Part shown: one piece after another, positions 15,390-23,047 of the stretch
Layout: each line of letters begins with the position of its first letter
Position numbering within the stretch: the first letter of the stretch is position 1
Assembly (NCBI RefSeq): GCF_003663845.1
Contig: NZ_RCCA01000001.1
Coordinates: 248,001-312,000 of the forward strand
Source of the DNA: Chryseobacterium sp. 7
Lineage (GTDB): Bacteria; Bacteroidota; Bacteroidia; Flavobacteriales; Weeksellaceae
Reading direction: 5' to 3'
Length of the DNA stretch: 64,000 bases
Made by a program: the position numbers and the translations under genes
The notes under the pieces: generated by a model
Databases searched by the model: none
Told to the model about the DNA's origin: nothing
The model's input: only the letters and a program-made list of their open reading frames with translations

Positions 15390-15405
15390 AATTTTCGAAA
15401 ATAAA

Positions 15406-15437
15406 TTTGGTAGTTTTAAAAAAAGTTTATAGTTTTG
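15406..15437 (+). promoter_or_regulatory. rpsT promoter
   Basis: TTTG (15406-15409) and TAGTTTTG (15430-15437) are 20 nt apart. The start codon of rpsT at 15456 lies 19 nt downstream, giving a very short leader. Confidence 0.65.
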
Positions 15438-15455
15438 CACTCACATTTAAACGAT

Positions 15456-15710
15456 ATGGCAAATCATAAATCAGCACTAAAAAGAATCAGACAAAACGAA
15501 ACTAGAAGACTTCGTAACAGATATTACCACAAGACTGCTAGAACAGCTTTAAAAGCTTTAAGAAATGAAGAGAACAAAGCTGCTGCTACAGAACAACTGC
15601 CAAAAGTTATCGCTTTATTGGATAAATTAGCTAAGAAAAATATTATCCACAAGAACAAAGCTGCTAACTTGAAAAGCAAATTGACAAAGCACGTTAATAA
15701 ATTAGCGTAA
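15456..15710 (+). CDS. rpsT: 30S ribosomal protein S20
   Basis: This is 84 residues from [15 protein letters not shown], the canonical S20 start. An in-frame ATG seven codons upstream (15435) lies inside the promoter -7 box and is not used. The protein is strongly basic and all-helical ([42 protein letters not shown]), matching S20 over its whole length. S20 binds 16S rRNA early in small-subunit assembly. Followed 10 bp later by the first tRNA-Glu gene; it may share a transcript with the three tRNAs. Confidence 0.97.
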   Translation: MANHKSALKRIRQNETRRLRNRYYHKTARTALKALRNEENKAAATEQLPKVIALLDKLAKKNIIHKNKAANLKSKLTKHVNKLA

Positions 15711-15720
15711 CAATATAGCT

Positions 15721-15792
15721 GGCCCGTTCGTCTATCGGTTAGGACCTCAGATTTTCATTCTGGTAAGAGGGGTTCGATTCCCCTACGGGCTA
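15721..15792 (+). tRNA. tRNA-Glu (TTC), copy 1
   Basis: The full cloverleaf can be drawn: acceptor GGCCCGT/ACGGGCT with a G-U end pair, D stem GTCT/GGAC, anticodon stem TCAGA/TCTGG with loop TTTTCAT (anticodon TTC), T stem AGGGG/CCCCT with loop TTCGATT. Length 72, discriminator A, CCA not encoded. It starts 10 bp after rpsT. Confidence 0.95.
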
Positions 15793-15807
15793 CTTACATC
15801 TTATAAG

Positions 15808-15830
15808 ACCACTGTAATAACGGTGGTTTT
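15808..15830 (+). terminator. Hairpin between tRNA-Glu copies 1 and 2
   Basis: ACCACTG (15808-15814) pairs with CGGTGGT (15821-15827), followed by TTT. It may end part of the rpsT-tRNA transcript or be a processing signal. Confidence 0.4.
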
Positions 15831-15874
15831 ATAAAGATCACAGTAGAAAAAGCTATATTCAAATAAATCTAACC

Positions 15875-15946
15875 GGCCCGTTCGTCTATCGGTTAGGACC
15901 TCAGATTTTCATTCTGGTAAGAGGGGTTCGATTCCCCTACGGGCTA
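15875..15946 (+). tRNA. tRNA-Glu (TTC), copy 2
   Basis: Identical in sequence to copy 1 over all 72 bases; anticodon TTC. It is separated from copy 1 by 82 bp. Confidence 0.95.
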
Positions 15947-16009
15947 CAATAAGAGTTGATACTTATAAAAACAAAAGCTAACACATTACTTCGGTAATGG
16001 AAGATAGAG

Positions 16010-16081
16010 GGCCCGTTCGTCTATCGGTTAGGACCTCAGATTTTCATTCTGGTAAGAGGGGTTCGATTCCCCTACGGGCTA
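16010..16081 (+). tRNA. tRNA-Glu (TTC), copy 3
   Basis: Identical to copies 1 and 2. The 63-bp spacer before it has a CATTAC-TTCG-GTAATG tetraloop hairpin (15984-15999). A strong terminator follows directly. Confidence 0.95.
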
Positions 16082-16082
16082 C

Positions 16083-16111
16083 AAAAGGACTTTTTCGAAA
16101 GTCCTTTTTTC
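16083..16111 (+). terminator. Terminator of the tRNA-Glu cluster
   Basis: GGACTTT-TTCG-AAAGTCC followed by TTTTTT. It lies directly after the third tRNA. Confidence 0.85.
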
Positions 16112-16425
16112 GTTTCTATATATCTTGTCTGGGAGATTTTCACCCAACAATTCTTATATCTTTTATCATCTATATATCTGAATCAAGACATCCAAGCTTT
16201 TCTTTTAGATACTCAGGTTAAATTACGTCTTACAATTACGATAAAAGATATTCTCTTTAAACTCTGGTTTGAACCTTCTGCTTTACAGAGATTCTACTTT
16301 ACACTTAAAATAAACAACCAAGGAAAATGATAATTTCAACCCAGGTGATCACAAAGTGATATTAAATTTTCTTTAAAATATCACCAATAATGGAAATATT
16401 ATTTTCTACTTCTCCTTTTAATCCT

Positions 16426-16433
16426 TAAATTTG
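16426..16433 (+). promoter_or_regulatory. -7 box for the first T9SS-exported paralogue
   Basis: TAAATTTG fits TAnnTTTG, 31 bp before the start at 16465. The rest of the gap 16112-16464 shows no gene or repeat. Confidence 0.5.
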
Positions 16434-16464
16434 GCTAAAACTATTCATCCAAAAAATATATAAC

Positions 16465-17238
16465 ATGAAAACTAATTTACTTTTGGGAAAACAATTCTCT
16501 TTTAAAGCCGGATTAATGGCTTTATTTCTATTTTCGACCGGCACTTTATCATTTGCTCAAAACAGAATTTATGCACATGCTCAAAGCTCCGGAGTATTTG
16601 GAGTGGCATGTTTGGGATGCCGTATAGACAACCCACTGAATGCTGTAGGATTTAACGAAGATGATTATTCTACAATGGTACTGGGAACAGTTTTACTAGG
16701 AGGAATACAGCAGACACTCATCTTTCCTGATTTGAGATCAGACACTAAGCTTGTTGTAGGAATCGGAACAGACAATATTCCTCTATCTGTACAGCTATTA
16801 AGCGGAGTAACTCTGGAAACCATGAATGGAGGTACGTCTAATGAAGACCGCAGAACGATAGATGTAAGCCTTCTAAAACTGGGAGCAACTCCGAACAGAG
16901 GAACTGTAGAATTCAAGCCAGCAAAACCTTATGACGGAATAAGAATTGGCTTAACCGGAGGTGTATTAAGTCTGGGCGGCGGATTCAGAATTTATTATGC
17001 TTATCAGGATCCATTGGCCAATATAATGGCTCACAGCCAGAACGGGCAGGTTACTCTTGGAGGGAATATTCCTGTAGAAGGTTCTGAGATCACTTTATTC
17101 AATACTTCCGGGAAAGAGGTTTTCCGTTCTACCGTAAAGTCTAATACATTCGAACCTAAACAGCCGGAAGGTGTTTACATTATGAATGTACAAACCAAAG
17201 AAGGCAAAACGTATTCTAAAAAAATTATCATAAAATAA
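16465..17238 (+). CDS. Secreted protein with C-terminal T9SS sorting domain (paralogue A)
   Basis: This 257-residue protein has a signal peptide (about 1-31, ending LSFAQ). A conserved all-beta domain (about 35-180) follows, with CLGC (49-52), NPLNAVGFNEDDYSTM and a GGGFRIYYAYQDP end. The last 75 residues form a type IX secretion sorting domain: GGNIPVEGSEITLFNTSGKEVF, then PEGVYIMNVQTKEGKTYSKKIIIK as the final strands. It should be exported by T9SS and retained on or released from the surface. The next gene is a paralogue. The domain function is not known to me; a beta-sandwich adhesin or carbohydrate-binding role is possible. Confidence 0.8.
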   Translation: MKTNLLLGKQFSFKAGLMALFLFSTGTLSFAQNRIYAHAQSSGVFGVACLGCRIDNPLNAVGFNEDDYSTMVLGTVLLGGIQQTLIFPDLRSDTKLVVGIGTDNIPLSVQLLSGVTLETMNGGTSNEDRRTIDVSLLKLGATPNRGTVEFKPAKPYDGIRIGLTGGVLSLGGGFRIYYAYQDPLANIMAHSQNGQVTLGGNIPVEGSEITLFNTSGKEVFRSTVKSNTFEPKQPEGVYIMNVQTKEGKTYSKKIIIK

Positions 17239-17258
17239 TTAAATAATAGATTAATTAA

Positions 17259-17293
17259 TACGGTAGACTTATTCTAGTCTGCCGTATTTTTTT
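17259..17293 (+). terminator. Terminator after paralogue A
   Basis: TACGGTAGACT (17259-17269) pairs with AGTCTGCCGTA (17276-17286) with one mismatch, followed by TTTTTTT. Confidence 0.85.
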
Positions 17294-17464
17294 GCATTCG
17301 TTTTCAGAGAAATACAGAAAAAAATAAGCATTGAATAAAAATAAATTTACCGCTGCAAATATCAATAAATCATTAACAAATCACATAAAAATGAAATAAA
17401 ATAAGCAACATAATTATTTTATTTATAAATTTACACAAAGCTAAAACCCAAAATTTTTCTACAT

Positions 17465-18253
17465 ATGAAAACTTATTTATTACTTAGCCAACGCACCATG
17501 AGGGCTGCTATTTTGGCATCATTCCTATTTTTAACAAACGCAATGTCTTCTGCACAGATTGTGAAAACCTATGCAAGCAGCCAAACCAATCAGGTACTTG
17601 GAATTTGTTTAGGCTGCGGCGTACTGAATCCTCAAAATGCTGTAGGAAGCAATGAGAGTGACTACTCTACCCTACAGGTTTCTGTGGGACTTCTTGCAAG
17701 AACAGAACAGACATTGATTTTCCCTACTACTAATACCGCGAACAATACCAATAAACTTGTTCTTGCGATTGGTTCAAACGGAACTCCTCTATCTGCTCAG
17801 GTATTAGGCGGTGTATCTATTGAAACATTTAATGGCGATGTCTCGAATAATGATTATCAAAGTCTTGCAACACAGCTTATTAAGCTTGGAGAGACGGATC
17901 CAAGTAAAGGTGAAATTGAAATGACTATGAACATTCCTTTCGACCGTATCAAAATCAATGTGAATTCAGGACTACTGAATATTGGTGGAGAGCTTAGAGT
18001 ATATTATGCTTATCAGTACAAAGATCCATTCATCAATTTTATGGCTCACAGCCAGGACGGCCTGTTTACTCTTGACAAAAATGTTGCTGTAGAAGGTTCT
18101 GAGGTTACTTTAACCAATACTTCAGGAAAAGAGGTATTTCGTTCTAAACTGACATCGAATACTTTTGATACCAAACAGCCACAAGGAATATACATTATGA
18201 AGCTTCAGACAAAAGAAGGAAAAACATATTCTAAAAAAGTGATCGTAAAATAA
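17465..18253 (+). CDS. Secreted protein with C-terminal T9SS sorting domain (paralogue B)
   Basis: This is 262 residues with a signal peptide (about 1-30) and the same architecture as the preceding gene: ICLGCGVLNPQNAVGSNESDYSTL (CLGC about 48-51), a central beta domain ending LRVYYAYQYKDP, and a sorting domain ending GIYIMKLQTKEGKTYSKKVIVK. Its sorting domain is more conserved with paralogue A than the central domain. It has its own leader and terminator, so the two paralogues are separate transcription units after duplication. Function unknown; surface-exposed in a flavobacterium. Confidence 0.8.
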   Translation: MKTYLLLSQRTMRAAILASFLFLTNAMSSAQIVKTYASSQTNQVLGICLGCGVLNPQNAVGSNESDYSTLQVSVGLLARTEQTLIFPTTNTANNTNKLVLAIGSNGTPLSAQVLGGVSIETFNGDVSNNDYQSLATQLIKLGETDPSKGEIEMTMNIPFDRIKINVNSGLLNIGGELRVYYAYQYKDPFINFMAHSQDGLFTLDKNVAVEGSEVTLTNTSGKEVFRSKLTSNTFDTKQPQGIYIMKLQTKEGKTYSKKVIVK

Positions 18254-18271
18254 AATATACATAACAAATTG

Positions 18272-18308
18272 AATCCGGCAAGCCTTTCAGGCTTGCCGGA
18301 TTTTTTAT
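18272..18308 (+). terminator. Terminator after paralogue B
   Basis: A perfect 13-bp stem AATCCGGCAAGCC / GGCTTGCCGGATT followed by TTTTT. Confidence 0.9.
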
Positions 18309-18363
18309 AGAAATAATCTACAGGGGTTCATCATTTCAAAATAACTCTCTCAAATAATAAAAA

Positions 18364-18389
18364 AATCCTGACCAAAGCTGGCCAGGATT
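18364..18389 (-). terminator. Terminator of the cobalamin operon
   Basis: AATCCTG-ACC pairs with GGC-CAGGATT (18364-18370 with 18383-18389). On the minus strand TTTTTTT follows. It lies about 30 bp after the last gene of the operon. Confidence 0.8.
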
Positions 18390-18419
18390 AGATTAACAAG
18401 ATTACTATCTACAATAGTA

Positions 18420-20678
18420 TTAATTTTTGATTACTTTTTGCTGATATACAGCTTTGTCTGTAACGGCTTTTAAAATATAAATACCTTTTGGCAGTGTACT
18501 TACATTGATCTGTCCGTTGTTCAGCTGTACATTAACAACTCTTCCTGAAGCGTCATACATAGACACATTCTGGATTTTCTCCTGCGTTTTAATGGTAAGG
18601 ATATCAACAACCGGATTCGGATAGATACCGAATTCTAATTTTTTCACTTCAGCAGTAGCTAAAGTGGAGGCTGTACCGTTTACAGTAATTGTTTTTTCTA
18701 CCAGTTTACCATTCGAATTAAATCCGATCACTATTTCAGAAGTTCCAGAATTAAGCGGCGTAAGAACCAATTCGTCGTTATTATTAATAGTAGCAGAAAT
18801 TACTGTAGGATTGCTGTTTGATTTTATAGATTTCACTACAGATAGTGACATGTTATCGGCATCCGAAACTATTGATTTCAGGTCAATGGATGTAGTACTG
18901 CCAGCCGATACCTGTGAAGGTAAAGTATTGCTTACTACCGGAACTGAATTATTGGTAAATACTGTCAATGAAGGGAACCAATAATAATCATTCAGCGTTT
19001 TTGTATTGATAAGAGCTCCGGTCATATCATAAGTATGAATCCAGTTTTTCTGATAGTGTGCTCCGTATCCGCTTTCCGTAGTATTCAGAACCAATTCTCC
19101 GGTGATTGGGTTTACACGAAGTGCAGCACCGTAAGGAATCTGCTTAAACTGTCCTGTCTGTCCCGGGATGGCAGCGAAGTTTTCATTAAATGTTTTTGTG
19201 GTTACATCAAATCTTACAATTTGTGATCCTGAGCTAAAGCTGCTTAATGAGTTAATCCAGTATAAAGCATTTTCTTTGTTGCTTGCTGAAAATTTACCTG
19301 CGTTCCATGCTCCCCAATCTCCGATATATTTTGTTGTTGGAATATTGTAAACCTGTGTAGCAAAAGTGGTAGGATTAATGCTGATCAGCTTTTGATCCTG
19401 AATTCCCCATACACTTCCATCTTTAGCCTGAGCCACGGAATAGAAACCTCCTGCGATAGTACTCACTACTGTATCTGTATTAGGATCAATCACTAAGATT
19501 CCTGTTCCCTGCTTCACAGCAAATACATATTGTGAAGTACGGATCATGTTTCCGATCTGTCCGGTTCCACCTGTTCCTGCAATCAGGGTTCCTACCTGTA
19601 AATTATCAATATTGAAAAGAACAATTCCTGTAGAAGTTCCAATATATCCTTTGTGCTCGTTTACTCCTACAAAAGATCTTCCGTCACCGCCCCCAATATT
19701 ATTAAATCCAGCAATTTTCTGCATGGTCTGTGCATTAGCCACAACAAGTCTTCCGCCTGGAGTATACTGAGTATCCCCTCCATCAGCAGCCTGCTTTGAA
19801 ACAAAATAGAATTTATCTCCATAGATTGTCCCATATTGTGTAGTGGCACCGAAAGCCTGGTTATTGTTGGCATTACTGTATACACGATAATTGATCTGAC
19901 CATTATTATCAATGAAATTCACAGAACCGTTGGTATGACCGAACCATTCTTCATTTACCATGAAATATCCATTCGTAAAGTTAGTGGAAGCTACATATGG
20001 AGAAACCGGAGTAAGGGTAGAAGAAATAGGAGTTTGACTAAATCCTACATTAAAGTTCCAGACATCCCATGAACCGTTTTCTAACACACGTGAAGAAGCT
20101 CCAACACTAGAATATCCAAAGTCAGCATCAGCAGGATTCTTTACCCAATACGCCCAATATCCGTTCACCGTCCAGCCGGATTGCCAGTGATCGTTGGCAG
20201 CATCTACAATGGTATAGCTGTCAAAATCATAAGCAGTTGTATTGACAAAACCATTTACAGGATATAAAGGATACGTGGTGTTTCCGCTTTTGATCAGGGC
20301 ATTGGTATTTTGTCCGTTAAGGTCAAAACCAATTCCTCCAACCGCTGATCCAAACTGAGTTCCCTGGTACAGCAAAGTGTATAATCTGTGGTCTGCTTTG
20401 GCAATAGCTTTCAGCATGTCTTCTCCTGTGGCGTTTCCGTCCCATTTGAATCCCCAAACCATTGCATCAGGGTTTTTACTGTCATTCCACTGTACTACAA
20501 AAGCAGCCTGATTGGCCCCTGATCCTACCCAATACTGAATATCAGAAAAACTGATGGCAGTGGTATTAAGATTGCTGATCCCCGAAATATCATTTCTGGG
20601 TACACCCTGAACTTTTATCTGTGCATTTGATACGCATGCAAACAGAAAAAGCATCATAAAAAGATAAAACTTTTTCAT
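18420..20678 (-). CDS. T9SS-exported DUF5074-type surface protein of the B12 operon
   Basis: This 752-residue protein has a signal peptide (about 1-19). The first 200 residues have the pattern seen in B12-operon surface proteins (DIQYWVGSGANQAAFVVQWND, MVWGFKWDG). The middle (about 210-560) is a DUF5074/YncE-like repeat region with propeller strands (NIDNLQVGTLIAG, VIDPNTDTVVSTIAGGFYSVAQAKDG). A cadherin-like segment (about 575-665) and a C-terminal T9SS sorting domain (FGIYPNPVVDILTIKT ... LPKGIYILKAVTDKAVYQQKVIKN) follow. It lies 27 bp after the preceding gene in the riboswitch-led operon, so it is probably a surface cobamide-capture factor. That is inferred from context. Confidence 0.75.
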   Translation of the reverse strand: MKKFYLFMMLFLFACVSNAQIKVQGVPRNDISGISNLNTTAISFSDIQYWVGSGANQAAFVVQWNDSKNPDAMVWGFKWDGNATGEDMLKAIAKADHRLYTLLYQGTQFGSAVGGIGFDLNGQNTNALIKSGNTTYPLYPVNGFVNTTAYDFDSYTIVDAANDHWQSGWTVNGYWAYWVKNPADADFGYSSVGASSRVLENGSWDVWNFNVGFSQTPISSTLTPVSPYVASTNFTNGYFMVNEEWFGHTNGSVNFIDNNGQINYRVYSNANNNQAFGATTQYGTIYGDKFYFVSKQAADGGDTQYTPGGRLVVANAQTMQKIAGFNNIGGGDGRSFVGVNEHKGYIGTSTGIVLFNIDNLQVGTLIAGTGGTGQIGNMIRTSQYVFAVKQGTGILVIDPNTDTVVSTIAGGFYSVAQAKDGSVWGIQDQKLISINPTTFATQVYNIPTTKYIGDWGAWNAGKFSASNKENALYWINSLSSFSSGSQIVRFDVTTKTFNENFAAIPGQTGQFKQIPYGAALRVNPITGELVLNTTESGYGAHYQKNWIHTYDMTGALINTKTLNDYYWFPSLTVFTNNSVPVVSNTLPSQVSAGSTTSIDLKSIVSDADNMSLSVVKSIKSNSNPTVISATINNNDELVLTPLNSGTSEIVIGFNSNGKLVEKTITVNGTASTLATAEVKKLEFGIYPNPVVDILTIKTQEKIQNVSMYDASGRVVNVQLNNGQINVSTLPKGIYILKAVTDKAVYQQKVIKN

Positions 20679-20705
20679 TTTTATTAATTTAAATAGATTG
20701 TATTA

Positions 20706-21899
20706 TTATTTGAAATGTAAATCGTAAGCTCCTGCCACTTCCGTAGAAACTTCCCCCAGCCAGCCCGCTTCCTGATTGACTCCTGTATATATTTTCATAA
20801 AATCAACTCCAGGAAGTTTCACATATTTCCCGTTTCTGTCTACGGCCCATGAAATATCAATATTGGAGGCTTCATCTGTATTCGGAGCATTATCTGCATA
20901 CCCGAACTCATAGGATTTACCTACCCAATAAGATCCGTCCCCGCTCTGATCGAAGAAATTATTCGCCAGCCTGGTTCCTGAAAAACTGTAAGAAGGATCT
21001 GTAAACCATAAAGGATAATAGCTTTGTACATGGAAAGTATTTTTTGTTTTGAATCCCTGATTTCCCAGATTGTCATTCCACTTGATATATTCTACATCAG
21101 TCTGCCAGAATTCGGTTCCGGGCACAGGTGTTTTATTTTCATCAGGTTTATGATAGGTTATGCTGTAATCTTTTACTGTAGTGTTTTTGAAGTATTCGCT
21201 GCCTGCGATTTCGTACCATTCGTCATTATCCGGTTTTCCGTTTTTGTTTCGGTCGTAGGCTACCATAATAATTCCCGGCTCGCAAGATCCTGAACGCTCA
21301 TCTGCGGCATCATTTCCAAAGAATGCATTTCCCAGCACTTTAAAATCACGTCCATTCAGATTCGGAATGGTATGATCAAAACCGAAAACAACATATCCGC
21401 CATATCCACCAAGACTGATCATGGTAGAATTGCCCCCGACTAATGATTCGTTGGCTTTCTGAAGCATGTTTGCAGCTGTATTTCCGGGTAAGTATTCCGG
21501 AATTTCATTCATGAACTGTCCTACAGCAGGACGAAACTCCAGTACTTTAGAAATATATTTACTGTAAGGCGTTTTTTCCTTGGTAACAATTATTTTGGAA
21601 TGAAAAACCTGCTCGTTTCCTTTATTATTAATCTTTAAAGTCAAAGGATAAGCATCGGCAGTCGGGCTGATAAATTCAAGTTCTGAATTTTGAGAAATAA
21701 TGGAATCATTAATACTCCACACAACTGATCCAGAAGCATGAGTAGGAATACTCAACACTTTTAAACGTTCAATGGTATAGGAATCATCAAGGCCGTTAAA
21801 TGTAAATTCATCTTCATCATCATGTTTACAGGCTATCACAGCTGCAAGGAAAAAGGATAAAAATCCGATTTTTAAATAAGTAAAGCTATTTCTGTTCAT
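20706..21899 (-). CDS. Surface lipoprotein of the B12 operon
   Basis: This 397-residue protein has a type II signal (VIAC, about Cys24) with acidic residues after it. A short PKD-like Ig domain (about 35-105, VVWSINDSIISQNSELEFISP) is followed by a globular domain with YVVFGFDHTIPNLNGRDFKVLGNAF, a calcium-type loop DRNKNGKPDNDEWYEI and DISWAVDRNGKYVKLPGVDF. This arrangement is typical of cell-surface proteins encoded with BtuB/BtuG in Bacteroidetes. It sits 14 bp after the BtuG-like gene and 27 bp before the T9SS protein. Probably helps bind cobamide at the surface; the precise role is unknown. Confidence 0.7.
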   Translation of the reverse strand: MNRNSFTYLKIGFLSFFLAAVIACKHDDEDEFTFNGLDDSYTIERLKVLSIPTHASGSVVWSINDSIISQNSELEFISPTADAYPLTLKINNKGNEQVFHSKIIVTKEKTPYSKYISKVLEFRPAVGQFMNEIPEYLPGNTAANMLQKANESLVGGNSTMISLGGYGGYVVFGFDHTIPNLNGRDFKVLGNAFFGNDAADERSGSCEPGIIMVAYDRNKNGKPDNDEWYEIAGSEYFKNTTVKDYSITYHKPDENKTPVPGTEFWQTDVEYIKWNDNLGNQGFKTKNTFHVQSYYPLWFTDPSYSFSGTRLANNFFDQSGDGSYWVGKSYEFGYADNAPNTDEASNIDISWAVDRNGKYVKLPGVDFMKIYTGVNQEAGWLGEVSTEVAGAYDLHFK

Positions 21900-21913
21900 T
21901 TCTTAAAGTTTGG

Positions 21914-23047
21914 TTATTTGTATAAAAAAGCGAAGTGGGCAGGGATATTTCCGCCTTCCGTTTTCCATTTAAAGTGTCCGTTTTTATCAAAGCAATACAC
22001 AAATCCCATGGAGACGTAATTTCTGGCATCAGTCATGTAGATATCTTCTGTAATGGGATTTACTGTAATTCCGTAAGGTGTTTTGATGGCATCTTCATAC
22101 TCTTTGTCAAAAATCCTGTTGGCTATGATTTGCTCTGTTTTCACATCAATAATTCCAAAACTCTTTTTATAGCTATGGGTATTGTAATTGAATTCATTTC
22201 CGTAGAAATAGAGTTTATCATTCACAATGGTCATTTCGCTCACGGAGAGATTGAAATTTTTCTTCACGGTTCCCGTAGCTGCATCTATTAAATAAAGACT
22301 GGAAGGAACATTATAATAATCTCCTCTTGAGGTTACATACAGATCCCCGTAATTGTCTTTTTTAAGATGGTGGAGATTGATGGCAACCTCTATTTTTTTG
22401 ATTTCTGTAAAAGTGTTCAGGTCTATGACAGAAACAGTATTGTCATAATCGGGAGCTTTGTATCCTCCGGAATTGGCCACAAACAATTTATTTCCAACAA
22501 TTTCCATTTCTTCCGGCTGATATCCCACAACCACTTCACGCTGAATGGAAAGAGAAGTAGTATCAATTTCCACTACTTTTCCTTTAGGTGCTTTTGGGTT
22601 AATAGCTACAGGGCCGGCATAGCTGCTGGCATACGCTTTCCCGTCTTTGAAGGCAAGATATCTGCAATTTTGTAAGGGAATAGAGGTAATACGTTTAGCT
22701 GTTTTGGCATCCAGCACTTCAATTTTATTGGAAACATTGACAACAATGTAAAGTTTGCTGCCATAGACTTTGATATCATTTCCTACATCTCCCAGTTCTT
22801 TTACCACATTAGGGTTGATCTCTGCATAGATATTCCGGTAATAGGTTCCTTTGGTATAATCAAAAAAATCCAGGGTACATTTATTGCTCCCCATATTCCC
22901 TTCATTGAGCATATAAAAGCCTTTTATAGCCGTATTTTCTGAGGGAAGTCCTTCTACCACTTCCTGACGGACGATAATATCATCTGTACGGCATGAAGTA
23001 AGAAAAGCTAATACAAGAAATAAAAAATAAAAGTTTAGTTTTCTCAT
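21914..23047 (-). CDS. BtuG-like surface beta-propeller lipoprotein
   Basis: This 377-residue protein has a lipobox (LTSC, Cys19). The mature part is a seven-bladed YncE/DUF5074-type propeller with repeated blades: VKELGDVGNDIKVYGSKLYIVV, IEVLDAKTAKRITSIPLQNC, VSVIDLNTFTEIKKIEVAI, LYLIDAATGTVKKNFNLSV. BtuG in Bacteroides binds cobalamin very tightly on the surface and passes it to BtuB. It overlaps the BtuB-like gene by 4 bp, so both are coupled, and the operon is led by a cobalamin riboswitch. The name is by family and context. Confidence 0.8.
   Translation of the reverse strand: MRKLNFYFLFLVLAFLTSCRTDDIIVRQEVVEGLPSENTAIKGFYMLNEGNMGSNKCTLDFFDYTKGTYYRNIYAEINPNVVKELGDVGNDIKVYGSKLYIVVNVSNKIEVLDAKTAKRITSIPLQNCRYLAFKDGKAYASSYAGPVAINPKAPKGKVVEIDTTSLSIQREVVVGYQPEEMEIVGNKLFVANSGGYKAPDYDNTVSVIDLNTFTEIKKIEVAINLHHLKKDNYGDLYVTSRGDYYNVPSSLYLIDAATGTVKKNFNLSVSEMTIVNDKLYFYGNEFNYNTHSYKKSFGIIDVKTEQIIANRIFDKEYEDAIKTPYGITVNPITEDIYMTDARNYVSMGFVYCFDKNGHFKWKTEGGNIPAHFAFLYK

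Noticed and set aside
15435..15455. Upstream ATG of rpsT
   Set aside because: It falls in the promoter -7 box, and S20 proteins begin MANHKSA.
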